A stretch of DNA of 64,000 nt, taken from positions 29,227-93,226 of the forward strand of contig NVWL01000050.1 of assembly GCA_002733645.1 (NCBI GenBank), given 5' to 3'. This DNA comes from Oceanobacter sp. Its GTDB lineage: Bacteria > Pseudomonadota > Gammaproteobacteria > Pseudomonadales > Oceanobacteraceae. The position numbers were made by a program, and so were the translations under genes. This document shows, piece by piece, positions 8,492-16,128 of this stretch. The notes under the pieces were generated by a model that was not told the origin of the DNA, did no database searches, and saw nothing but the letters and a program-made list of their open reading frames with translations. The stretch's first letter is position 1; every line of letters starts with the position of its first letter.

Positions 8492-9475
8492 ATGGCATAC
8501 CACCTGTTTTTAGCCTCTACTCCCTTCAATGTTATGGTGTCATCCATGGTAGCTTTAGACCTACCAGAAACAGACACGGCAGAACTCTGGCTCATTGACC
8601 AGCCTCCCCAGCAAAACGCGTTTATGTCACGGATACATTTGTGGGAAAAATCTCCGTTCTTTCACATTAAAACGGTTTCCCGCCAAGCAAAAGGGATCAA
8701 AGATAAGATTAACCGCAGCGCCAATTTGCGTCGTTTGCAAGCAGACATGAACCTGATAGCACCTGATCATCTATACACTGGAAATGATCGAAGAATTGAG
8801 TTTCAGTGGCTCATGGCCCATTCAGAAAAAAAACTAACTGGCCACTATATCGACGATGGTACGTATACTTACATAGGGCGACAGACACATTGGTTCTCAG
8901 ATCAAATTCTGGATAACGCACTTAAAAAATTAAGCTACGGTCTTTGGTGGCAGCAACCTATTTCCATCGGGGCCTCACCATGGATTAATATTGCTCATGT
9001 TGCTTTTCCTGAAAAGGTTGTTGATGCATTAAAAACAAAAGATCTCCTACCATTACCTGACAACCTACAAGACCGTCGTTTTTTAAATTTGGCGAATTTA
9101 TTTGAAAGCGCCATGATCGGCCTTAACCAGCTTGATGCTTTGCTAATTCTTCCCCATGAGTCTGTACGATCTAAAACGACGGAAAAGCGCCTATTCAATG
9201 CTTTGAAACGTTTTCAGTCGCCTGGAATTAAATCCCACCCTCGATCTACATCGCCCCTAAAAGTATCCACGGCAACAATCGTCGAGGCAGGGATGCCTGT
9301 TGAAATTTTATTAACCCAATTTGATCGTGATACGGTCATTATTGGCGATGTATCCAGTGCCTTACTCACAACTCGATGGTTACGCCCTGACCTAAACGTA
9401 GAATGTTACGCCGACGCCCCTTCACCTCTTTGTAACTTAATGGAAGCCCTAAACATCAAGGTCTATTACCCATGA
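8492..9475 (+). CDS. Putative glycosyltransferase with bacterial sialyltransferase-like motifs
   Basis: A 327-residue protein starting two bases after the KpsS-like gene. It begins MAYHLFLASTPFNVM, a pattern seen in GT52 and polysialyltransferase-type enzymes. Three motifs shared by bacterial sialyltransferases occur in the right order: D/E-D/E-G as IDDGTYTY at 120-127, HP at 249-250 in GIKSHPRS, and a Ser-Ser pair at 288-289 in IIGDVSSALL. In known enzymes these supply the catalytic base and CMP-sugar contacts. The match is by motif only. No CMP-sialic acid synthesis gene is in the window, so the donor might be another CMP-nonulosonate, CMP-Kdo, or something else. Confidence 0.6.
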   Translation: MAYHLFLASTPFNVMVSSMVALDLPETDTAELWLIDQPPQQNAFMSRIHLWEKSPFFHIKTVSRQAKGIKDKINRSANLRRLQADMNLIAPDHLYTGNDRRIEFQWLMAHSEKKLTGHYIDDGTYTYIGRQTHWFSDQILDNALKKLSYGLWWQQPISIGASPWINIAHVAFPEKVVDALKTKDLLPLPDNLQDRRFLNLANLFESAMIGLNQLDALLILPHESVRSKTTEKRLFNALKRFQSPGIKSHPRSTSPLKVSTATIVEAGMPVEILLTQFDRDTVIIGDVSSALLTTRWLRPDLNVECYADAPSPLCNLMEALNIKVYYP

Positions 9476-10734
9476 ACCATCACTTCCCCATCGCTGGTCA
9501 ATTCCTGACTGTATTACTATTAATCGCATTAGCTGTGTTTGGTTTGAATTATCATATTGCTAAGCCCATAGTGCACATTACGGGAATAATAGCGCTAACG
9601 CTTTGGACCAAATTAATTTGGGATGCCATCCAAGATCAAAGCTTTGACATGATAAAAAAACAGCTAAATACCCCGTTGGGGCATATGAGCATTTTATTAG
9701 CCATCGCCATGGTCGTTGTTATCGTAACAACAACAGGTTCAGAAGCGGTTATGGCTAAAAGATTTAGCCACGACTTTGTTGTGCCCGCGTTGTGTTTTTC
9801 GACCATTTTTCCCTTTTTAGTTATGAATGAACGCCTAATAAGTGTTCTCGCTTGGATAATACCCGTTGCTATATTGACAATGTCAGTGCCAGGAATTGAC
9901 GAATATTACCAAGCCAATCAGAGTTGGCTCAGAATAAGTGGTACCATCGAACTCCCGATCATTTACGGTATGAATTTAGCCATCTTGTGTGGCGCATCCA
10001 TTGGTCTAACAATAACATCGAGAATTCAGTACCGACCCATTCTTATTATATTTAGCCTCATTGCTGTAGCTTGTGGTCTTTGGGCTATCGCCCTCAGCGG
10101 TAGTCGAGCTCCATTACTATCAATAATCCTAATTACCCTTTGCTGTATCGCCTATCAGGGCTACCGCCATATTGGTATGGTTAAAACATTTTCCATATTA
10201 TTTATTCTTTTAGCCGGTATAACATTTACTTTACCAAAACTACCTATCTATGAACGTCTGACCTATGCTATTAAAAGCGTTGAGAATAACGATAGGGAAA
10301 GCTCACTCGGCCTGCGGTTTGAAATTTGGCGTGGTGCCAAAGACATTATTATTGAACATCCGCTAAGGGGCAGTGGTGCCGGGAAACATAATGAGTTGTT
10401 TGCGGAAAAATTAAAAGACGACAATGACTACCTAACTAGTGGCGCACGCTCATTCATCCACCTTCATAACGACACTATTAATGCTATTACTTGGATGGGA
10501 ATCCCGCTTGGGCTTTTATTTTTGCTCTTCAGCTGGCAGCCTTTGATTTATGGATTACGCCACTTAAATAAGCCCGTAGGCTTAGCGTTAGCCGCTGCAT
10601 CATCGATTTACCTTATGAACGGCCTCACGAATACACCATCGATCAGAGCAACCTCATTAACTCTGTTCTTGATCGTTATAAGCTTACTTATGTCCGCATG
10701 TTATCAATCTACGGATAAAGAGTCTGCCAGCTGA
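9472..10734 (+). CDS. O-antigen ligase/polymerase family membrane protein (Wzy_C)
   Basis: A 420-residue integral membrane protein with about ten hydrophobic segments, overlapping the preceding gene by 4 bp (ATGA). The Wzy_C signature lies between residues about 275 and 345: SLGLRFEIWRGAKDIIIEHP, a large periplasmic loop with GSGAGKHNE, and FIHLHNDTINAITWMG with the conserved His. Such proteins either ligate a finished glycan to lipid A-core (WaaL) or polymerise repeat units (Wzy). The context does not decide which. The last 31 bp overlap the end of the convergent GT4 gene. Confidence 0.8.
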   Translation: MNHHFPIAGQFLTVLLLIALAVFGLNYHIAKPIVHITGIIALTLWTKLIWDAIQDQSFDMIKKQLNTPLGHMSILLAIAMVVVIVTTTGSEAVMAKRFSHDFVVPALCFSTIFPFLVMNERLISVLAWIIPVAILTMSVPGIDEYYQANQSWLRISGTIELPIIYGMNLAILCGASIGLTITSRIQYRPILIIFSLIAVACGLWAIALSGSRAPLLSIILITLCCIAYQGYRHIGMVKTFSILFILLAGITFTLPKLPIYERLTYAIKSVENNDRESSLGLRFEIWRGAKDIIIEHPLRGSGAGKHNELFAEKLKDDNDYLTSGARSFIHLHNDTINAITWMGIPLGLLFLLFSWQPLIYGLRHLNKPVGLALAAASSIYLMNGLTNTPSIRATSLTLFLIVISLLMSACYQSTDKESAS

Positions 10735-11780
10735 ATATACTGCTTAGCAACGACTGCCGAATCAAAGCGACGGGCTATCTCGCTAGGAATATCGGGGTAC
10801 GTATTCAGTGCTAGCTCTATCGCATTCGTTAACGCCTGAATATCACCAACAGGCGTTAGATAAGGCGCTAATGATCCCGTGAGTATCTCTGATGGGCCGG
10901 ATGGACAGTCTGAGGCAACCGCCGGTGTGCCCACGAGTAAGGATTCAATCAATGCTCTGGGTGACCCCTCCGCCTCCGATGCTAATACCGACACAGAGGC
11001 ATGACGAAGTAAGCGGTAAGGGTTCGCATCCCACCCCCAAAATATTACGCGATCAACAATATCGAGATCACTTGCAAGCTGACGTAAGCTCTCTTCTTCT
11101 TTACCCCTGCCAACAATCACTAGGGACACATCTGTCTGAGGTATTTTCACCAAGGCCTTGATCGTATCGGCATGACGCTTACGCTTATTGAGTGACGCAA
11201 TAGAAACAATATAACGACCTTCAGGTATCGGGCCTGCTTCTTTTGCCGCTTCACGTATCTGAGTGATATCGAAGGGGTTTACAATCTCAATAACATTACT
11301 TGCAGGAACGCCAAGGTTATTCTCCAAGTCATTACGAATGCCGCCAGATAAAGCAATAACGGTTTTGTGACGAAATTTTTTCCGGAGATTTTTCAGTTTT
11401 CGACCACGGCTCCAAAACTTCCACTTAGGGCCATCCTGAATCCATGCCGTGGGGGTAATATGCAAAGAGCATACTTTATGGGTCACAGGTACAGCATCAA
11501 AATACTTAGCATTACTAATAACAAAAAGATCGTAGTTAACGCCACGACGCTGAATTTCAGCTGTCAATTTAGCACGTGCTTCACGATTTGAGGTGGTATT
11601 TAACCAAATACAATTTACCCCCTCTGCAGGTGTATAATCGCAGTGATGACGCAGAATGTATAAATCAACATCACAACCTTCTTTTGCTAAAGACTCTGCC
11701 AATGTCAAAATTGTTTTTTCAGTACCCGCACCCATTAAGCTCGTAACAACGATTCCCATGCGGCGCTTACGATCAATCAT
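10704..11780 (-). CDS. Glycosyltransferase family 4
   Basis: A 358-residue GT-B enzyme. The N terminus has the acceptor-side loop SLMGAGTEKTILTLAESLA; the C-terminal domain has IASLNKRKRHADTIKALVKI and the nucleotide-sugar motif EAEGSPRALIESLLVGTPAV with the two spaced Glu residues of GT4. The substrate is not predictable. The start at 11780 overlaps the stop of the kinase-like gene by 8 bp and has an AGGGA site inside that gene's last codons. Its final 31 bp are shared, on the opposite strand, with the O-antigen ligase-like gene. Confidence 0.85.
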   Translation of the reverse strand: MIDRKRRMGIVVTSLMGAGTEKTILTLAESLAKEGCDVDLYILRHHCDYTPAEGVNCIWLNTTSNREARAKLTAEIQRRGVNYDLFVISNAKYFDAVPVTHKVCSLHITPTAWIQDGPKWKFWSRGRKLKNLRKKFRHKTVIALSGGIRNDLENNLGVPASNVIEIVNPFDITQIREAAKEAGPIPEGRYIVSIASLNKRKRHADTIKALVKIPQTDVSLVIVGRGKEEESLRQLASDLDIVDRVIFWGWDANPYRLLRHASVSVLASEAEGSPRALIESLLVGTPAVASDCPSGPSEILTGSLAPYLTPVGDIQALTNAIELALNTYPDIPSEIARRFDSAVVAKQYIQLADSLSVD

Positions 11781-12777
11781 TTCCCTGTAAATCCTTTAAA
11801 TACTCAATAGCGGGGCGTAATTTAAGCCGTATCACTTTATCTTTATGCTTACGCTTAATTTTTAATAAAACAGCAACAATGTATAAAAAAACAAACAAAC
11901 CTTCATCGGATGTATTATAGAGGCGATTTTCGCCACGAAAATGACTAAGAATATAAACGAAGCCTTCCTCAAATTTTGAATAGAAAAATGCTAAGTCCCA
12001 GCTAGAAATTCCAATCAAATAATATTGAAGATCAATCAAACGATAATCATGCTCCGATACGGCCAAAATATTTTGGCGTTTAAAGTCGCCATGAACTAAG
12101 CCTTGTTCTTGATCATATAAAGCACGCCAGTTAGACAAATAGAACTCTGCCAACGATTCGATTTTATTTGATAATTTCACTCCTAACACGGGAGTTCGTG
12201 CTTGAATATACGTCGTTAAAAATTGACGTGCTTTATCGGGGTCAGACTCACTTACCAGATGATGCAAGATAGATCTAATGGCCGTATCTGGAATAACCTC
12301 AGTACGAAGTTCATCATGACTTCCCAGTAACGGTAAACATTCACCAGTGTGTCGCATGCGGTAGTGAAGACTATGAATCGCGGAAGGTAAATAGTCCTTT
12401 GGTTGTGACAGGAATGAACTACTTAAGACCCCTAGCTGATCAGTGACAGATTGAAGACATACGGGGTCAGCAGTCAGTTTCAATTGATTCGAGGTAGACC
12501 ATGTCATAAAGCGATATTCTCGCTTTGCCAATGATTGCCTCTGTAGTTTGGACAACGCCATCGGCTGCTTGGAGTAATCAGAATAATGAAGAAACATCCC
12601 CTGATTATTCACCCCGCCAAAATTGACAGACTCAAGGTTTAAAGAGGTTAAATTAAGCTGCCCTGACGCCGCCCCCAAAGCATCCAGCAGGTGCCGAGGA
12701 GGAATAGCTTGCGCCGCAGAGATTCGGTGCACGCTCAAAATAGCGCGGGCTGTTCTTAGCCAATTACGACGCAGCAT
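11773..12777 (-). CDS. APH/choline-kinase-like phosphotransferase
   Basis: A 334-residue protein. The catalytic loop LVHGDFKRQNILA (His229-Asn236, Asp231 as probable base) and the metal-binding LIDLQYYLIG near residue 250 match the aminoglycoside phosphotransferase/protein-kinase-like fold, followed by SWDLAFFYSKF. The N-terminal 120 residues are less recognisable. In surface-glycan loci such kinases often phosphorylate a sugar or lipid-linked sugar, as HddA- or Kdo-kinase-like proteins do, but the substrate here is not known. It starts 1 bp after the pyruvyl transferase stop and its end overlaps the GT4 start, so the four minus-strand genes look like one operon. Confidence 0.7.
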   Translation of the reverse strand: MLRRNWLRTARAILSVHRISAAQAIPPRHLLDALGAASGQLNLTSLNLESVNFGGVNNQGMFLHYSDYSKQPMALSKLQRQSLAKREYRFMTWSTSNQLKLTADPVCLQSVTDQLGVLSSSFLSQPKDYLPSAIHSLHYRMRHTGECLPLLGSHDELRTEVIPDTAIRSILHHLVSESDPDKARQFLTTYIQARTPVLGVKLSNKIESLAEFYLSNWRALYDQEQGLVHGDFKRQNILAVSEHDYRLIDLQYYLIGISSWDLAFFYSKFEEGFVYILSHFRGENRLYNTSDEGLFVFLYIVAVLLKIKRKHKDKVIRLKLRPAIEYLKDLQGND

Positions 12778-12778
12778 C

Positions 12779-13795
12779 CTAGTACCTAAAATCTCCGCGA
12801 GCGCCGCCTTTAATGTCCGCTATAATATTTGAAATCATGTTAGCAATGGCGAATTCAGCCTCAGATGTAAAAATGCTAATAGCTTCAAGCTCTATTGAAG
12901 AGTATGGCTTCACGCCCGATGATGTAACAGTACTCAAATCTTCCGCAGATACCGAGCGTGAGGCATCACCCAATACATCACCTAATAAATAGCGAATTTT
13001 AGGCGTATTTGATTCCAGTGTTAAAAATGGAATTCGATTTTTCAAACACATGGTGACGGTATGGTAGCGACCAGTGATTACACCGCGATAGCGGTTAAGA
13101 TCAGCAATGTAACTCGACGGTTGAGTACTGATGTCTCGATCTGTTTTTAGCCAACGAATGACATTTTTCACCCACGGCCTTGGACTTCTCAAAAACCGGG
13201 CATTGGAAGGTCTGGCAACGACCATTGAGCGAAAGTCTAGTCCATTGGTTTGTGCAAAGTTTGACAATAAAAGATTGTCGCCCTTAACAGCACTGTCCAC
13301 TACAAGCAGATCACCACGTTTATCTAGATCACTAGAGTGAGCTTTATTCGCTGCAAATGTTAAGTCTGGGACATAAGAACCAGTAAGCTTGCCTTGATTT
13401 TGGAGTTCAGTAAGGCTGCCTTTATCACGTACATATATTGCACGAGCACACGAAAGAGCGGTATAGGCCTCATTGTTATTCGCATGCAAAGTAGCATTCA
13501 ACACATAGCAGGGACGTTTAAGTTGCTCGTTGGAAAACACCACAAAATCAATCAAAGCTTGTGAAAAGCGTCGCTCAAAATTATGGTGGATAGTGCCTTC
13601 TCCGTTAATGATAATCGCATCAACGTCAGGCATCGCCTTAATTTTTTCTTTGTGCTTGCGCCAATCTACACTGACTGGCCAAGTCCATTCGATCGTCGCA
13701 CCGGATTCTACTAATAACCGACATAAATTCTCCATTACCAGCATGCAGCCGAAGTGATGAGTTGTACGGGTATCATTGATAATGGCTACCCTCAT
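12779..13795 (-). CDS. Polysaccharide pyruvyl transferase family protein
   Basis: A 338-residue protein of the CsaB/ExoV-like family (PF04230 type), which adds ketal-linked pyruvate from phosphoenolpyruvate to sugars. Evidence: the N-terminal MRVAIINDTRTTHHFGC, the diagnostic DAIIINGEGTIHH, and the C-terminal YRGVITGRYHTVTMCLKN followed by IPFLTLESNTPKI. Pyruvylation gives the glycan a negative charge. Its start overlaps the stop of the upstream unknown gene by 4 bp. Confidence 0.85.
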   Translation of the reverse strand: MRVAIINDTRTTHHFGCMLVMENLCRLLVESGATIEWTWPVSVDWRKHKEKIKAMPDVDAIIINGEGTIHHNFERRFSQALIDFVVFSNEQLKRPCYVLNATLHANNNEAYTALSCARAIYVRDKGSLTELQNQGKLTGSYVPDLTFAANKAHSSDLDKRGDLLVVDSAVKGDNLLLSNFAQTNGLDFRSMVVARPSNARFLRSPRPWVKNVIRWLKTDRDISTQPSSYIADLNRYRGVITGRYHTVTMCLKNRIPFLTLESNTPKIRYLLGDVLGDASRSVSAEDLSTVTSSGVKPYSSIELEAISIFTSEAEFAIANMISNIIADIKGGARGDFRY

Positions 13796-14592
13796 ATCGC
13801 ATCACGCCCCAGCATTAACTGATCAAAAATTTTTAATGCCTCTTCTCTATCAAACAAACCATTCACAACATTAGGCCAAGAATCAACATCTTCTCGACGA
13901 ACAAACGCAGGACCGTATTTGTTTTTCACCGAAACCGTCATAGAGGTATAACCGAGTGCTGCTAAGGCGTTAAAACGATGCTTCCCGCCCAAATTAACCC
14001 ACACCCAATTGGCACCCTGAATAAGAAATTCACCATGGATATGCAAAAAGGACGTTGGCTGGTATCCACGTGTGCGAATGCTATCAAACACAGAGCGCTG
14101 TCGCTCAAACTCCGTGATGCCAACCGCCGTTGAAACAGGGCCAAAATAGTGCCAACCATAGTCTTTTCCCTCCTCAGCACCTAGGCCATGAGCTTCTTTG
14201 CCAAGATAGGGTTTCTGGTCAATGTTTATACAAACTTGCGCTAGACGAGCTTCAGGCGTTTTAGTCCACCATGGCATCACTGCTGACATGGCAGGAAATG
14301 AAGCTACTTTACTAGTTTCAATATTAAGAACATCACCAACGGTCGTCGGCTGAAACTGATCGTAGAAACGATGTACTGCGCTAGAGTCATATGTCTTGTC
14401 TTCGGACAAAAGCATTTTGACCAGCGGGTTATTATCTACTCGAAAGCCAAGAAAATTAGAACGGTAGTGTGATACAGGGATATCTATCACCCAAGGGCCG
14501 GTGCTTTTATAGTAGAGTTCAAGAGGATTGTCTCGGTACTCTCCTATATCAATATCTTTTTTCTGGAATCGTGCCCGTAACGACCGAAACAT
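13792..14592 (-). CDS. Protein of unknown function with a ParB/sulfiredoxin-like GxHR motif
   Basis: A 266-residue soluble protein, not matched to a named family. The N-terminal half contains GPWVIDIPVSHYRSN and repeated Trp/Tyr-rich stretches. Near residues 205-230 WVWVNLGGKHRFNALAALGY resembles the conserved G-x-H-R-xx-A motif of ParB-like/Srx-fold proteins, some of which bind nucleotide and act as small-molecule kinases. A GGAG site lies upstream of the start. It is the first gene of the four-gene minus-strand glycan run and overlaps the pyruvyl transferase start by 4 bp, so a role in making or modifying the glycan is likely, but that is inferred from context only. Confidence 0.55.
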   Translation of the reverse strand: MFRSLRARFQKKDIDIGEYRDNPLELYYKSTGPWVIDIPVSHYRSNFLGFRVDNNPLVKMLLSEDKTYDSSAVHRFYDQFQPTTVGDVLNIETSKVASFPAMSAVMPWWTKTPEARLAQVCINIDQKPYLGKEAHGLGAEEGKDYGWHYFGPVSTAVGITEFERQRSVFDSIRTRGYQPTSFLHIHGEFLIQGANWVWVNLGGKHRFNALAALGYTSMTVSVKNKYGPAFVRREDVDSWPNVVNGLFDREEALKIFDQLMLGRDAI

Positions 14593-14651
14593 ATATCACT
14601 CCAACAAGTTCAGCCGTGCAATATAACTCAGTAAGCGGCAGACACAAAACT

Positions 14652-15131
14652 TCAAACCGTCGATGTCACGTACTGTTCTAATAACTCAAGGTTAGGAATC
14701 ATGGCTGTCACCCCCTCCATATTCACAGCAACTTTATCAAGCGGTCCCATACCCATCGCATCCACCTGCTGTAGGTCAGTCTCTTGGAGGTGCATCAAGC
14801 GCGGTATACCTTGAACCAAGATGGCATAAAACGGGATAGGGCTGCCTTGGCTGCCATTATTGACGATAATAAATCGTGCATCCGGATTTGGCGCGGGAGA
14901 CGGTTGGCCATTAAGAATCTCATAACAAATCGCAGGCACTAAGGTGCCGCGCCAGTCTAAACGGCCGAGCACCCACTCAGTACTGGCATTAGTGGTTAAC
15001 AAGTGTGAGAAAGGGATGACTTCCGCGACGGTTACGTTCGGCATGATCAGGTTTCGATCTTTCAACGGCACCAATAAACAATCAAGTTCACTTGGTTTTT
15101 CTTCTTGGGTCGTCACGGAGACTTCACTCAT
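14652..15131 (-). CDS. chpC: CheW-like coupling protein ChpC
   Basis: A 159-residue CheW-domain protein: LLVPLKDRNLIMPNVTVAEV followed by VLGRLDWRGTLVPAICYE, the two strands that pack in CheW folds. It is the last gene of the Pil-Chp cluster, overlapping chpB by 8 bp, in the same place as Pseudomonas ChpC, which links further input to the ChpA kinase. No extra domain. Downstream, 59 bp separate it from the glycan operon on the same strand, so read-through into that operon is possible. Confidence 0.87.
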   Translation of the reverse strand: MSEVSVTTQEEKPSELDCLLVPLKDRNLIMPNVTVAEVIPFSHLLTTNASTEWVLGRLDWRGTLVPAICYEILNGQPSPAPNPDARFIIVNNGSQGSPIPFYAILVQGIPRLMHLQETDLQQVDAMGMGPLDKVAVNMEGVTAMIPNLELLEQYVTSTV

Positions 15132-16128
15132 GCTCTTTTTTCCATTTCAGTTTCACGTTTTGTACCAGTTGCAATGCCAGTTGATACGGATCGCCAACAT
15201 AGGTAATTCGTCCTGTGCCAATCGCGCTTTCTGGCATAGACGAATTACCACAAGTATCCGGGGATTGCACCCATAGTGGCTGCCCTTCAGGTACCGAGAT
15301 AATGCTTTCGGCACCATCACTGCCCATACCACTAAATAATATACAGCCGAAGCGCGAACCTGCGTAACGCGCTACTTTGTCAATTACACCGTCAATAGAG
15401 GGACCATAGGGCCCTTCCCACGCTTCGGTGTTTACACTTAAACAATTCATACCAGCAATATCAAAGGTATGAGCAACCGGGGATATCAGCACATCCCCTA
15501 TATTTAATGACGCGCCGTGTTCAATATTCTTAAGTTTGTACGCACTGTGCCTGCCTACGGCCTGGCAAAGTGCCTGTTCAAATCTGGGATCAATATGCTG
15601 TGCATAAACAAAAGCTACCGGTAACCCCTCAGGCAGTGCATCCAAAAACTCTTTTACGGCTTCAGGGCCGCCAAGGGAGGCACCTAATACCCAAATCTGC
15701 AACGGCTCCGTACCGCTATATTCTCTGAACTCTCTCGGCAGAGGAATATCACGCCCGATTACTTTATCCGCAATAGCATCTGTTACCGGCGCAGCAGGCG
15801 CAGGACTATGAGTTAAATCACGTAATTTTGTAAGTAGCTTTTTTTCCCAGCGCAAGAATGTGGTGCATGTCTTTTGTGGCGCTTCATCCATGCCGATTAA
15901 GACTGGGATATCACCATGCAGTAAGGTGTCTAGTTCATCATCAAAGTCGTCGTCATCATTGAGATTAACCAGCCAAACATCCGTATTGAGATCGGTCAGC
16001 TGCGCATTATCTACTCGCTGCGGCGACGTATTTAACACGACTTGAAAACCTAGACGCCGCAAAGTGTCATTTAACACATGCTGCTGTAATAAATCACTGG
16101 TCAGTACCGCTACTCGAGGTGACGGCAC
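15124..16128 (-). CDS. chpB: Chemoreceptor glutamate methylesterase ChpB
   Basis: A 334-residue CheB-family protein. The catalytic triad is visible: Ser in VLGASLGGPEA, His in VYAQHIDP and Asp in SGMGSDGAES. The N-terminal 110 residues resemble a receiver fold, but at the phospho-acceptor position the sequence reads VNLNDDDD with Asn, so it is probably not phosphorylated in the usual way. It should remove methyl groups from PilJ, opposing PilK. The start is a GTG directly after the chpA TGA stop, which implies coupled translation. Confidence 0.92.
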   Translation of the reverse strand: MPSPRVAVLTSDLLQQHVLNDTLRRLGFQVVLNTSPQRVDNAQLTDLNTDVWLVNLNDDDDFDDELDTLLHGDIPVLIGMDEAPQKTCTTFLRWEKKLLTKLRDLTHSPAPAAPVTDAIADKVIGRDIPLPREFREYSGTEPLQIWVLGASLGGPEAVKEFLDALPEGLPVAFVYAQHIDPRFEQALCQAVGRHSAYKLKNIEHGASLNIGDVLISPVAHTFDIAGMNCLSVNTEAWEGPYGPSIDGVIDKVARYAGSRFGCILFSGMGSDGAESIISVPEGQPLWVQSPDTCGNSSMPESAIGTGRITYVGDPYQLALQLVQNVKLKWKKEHE

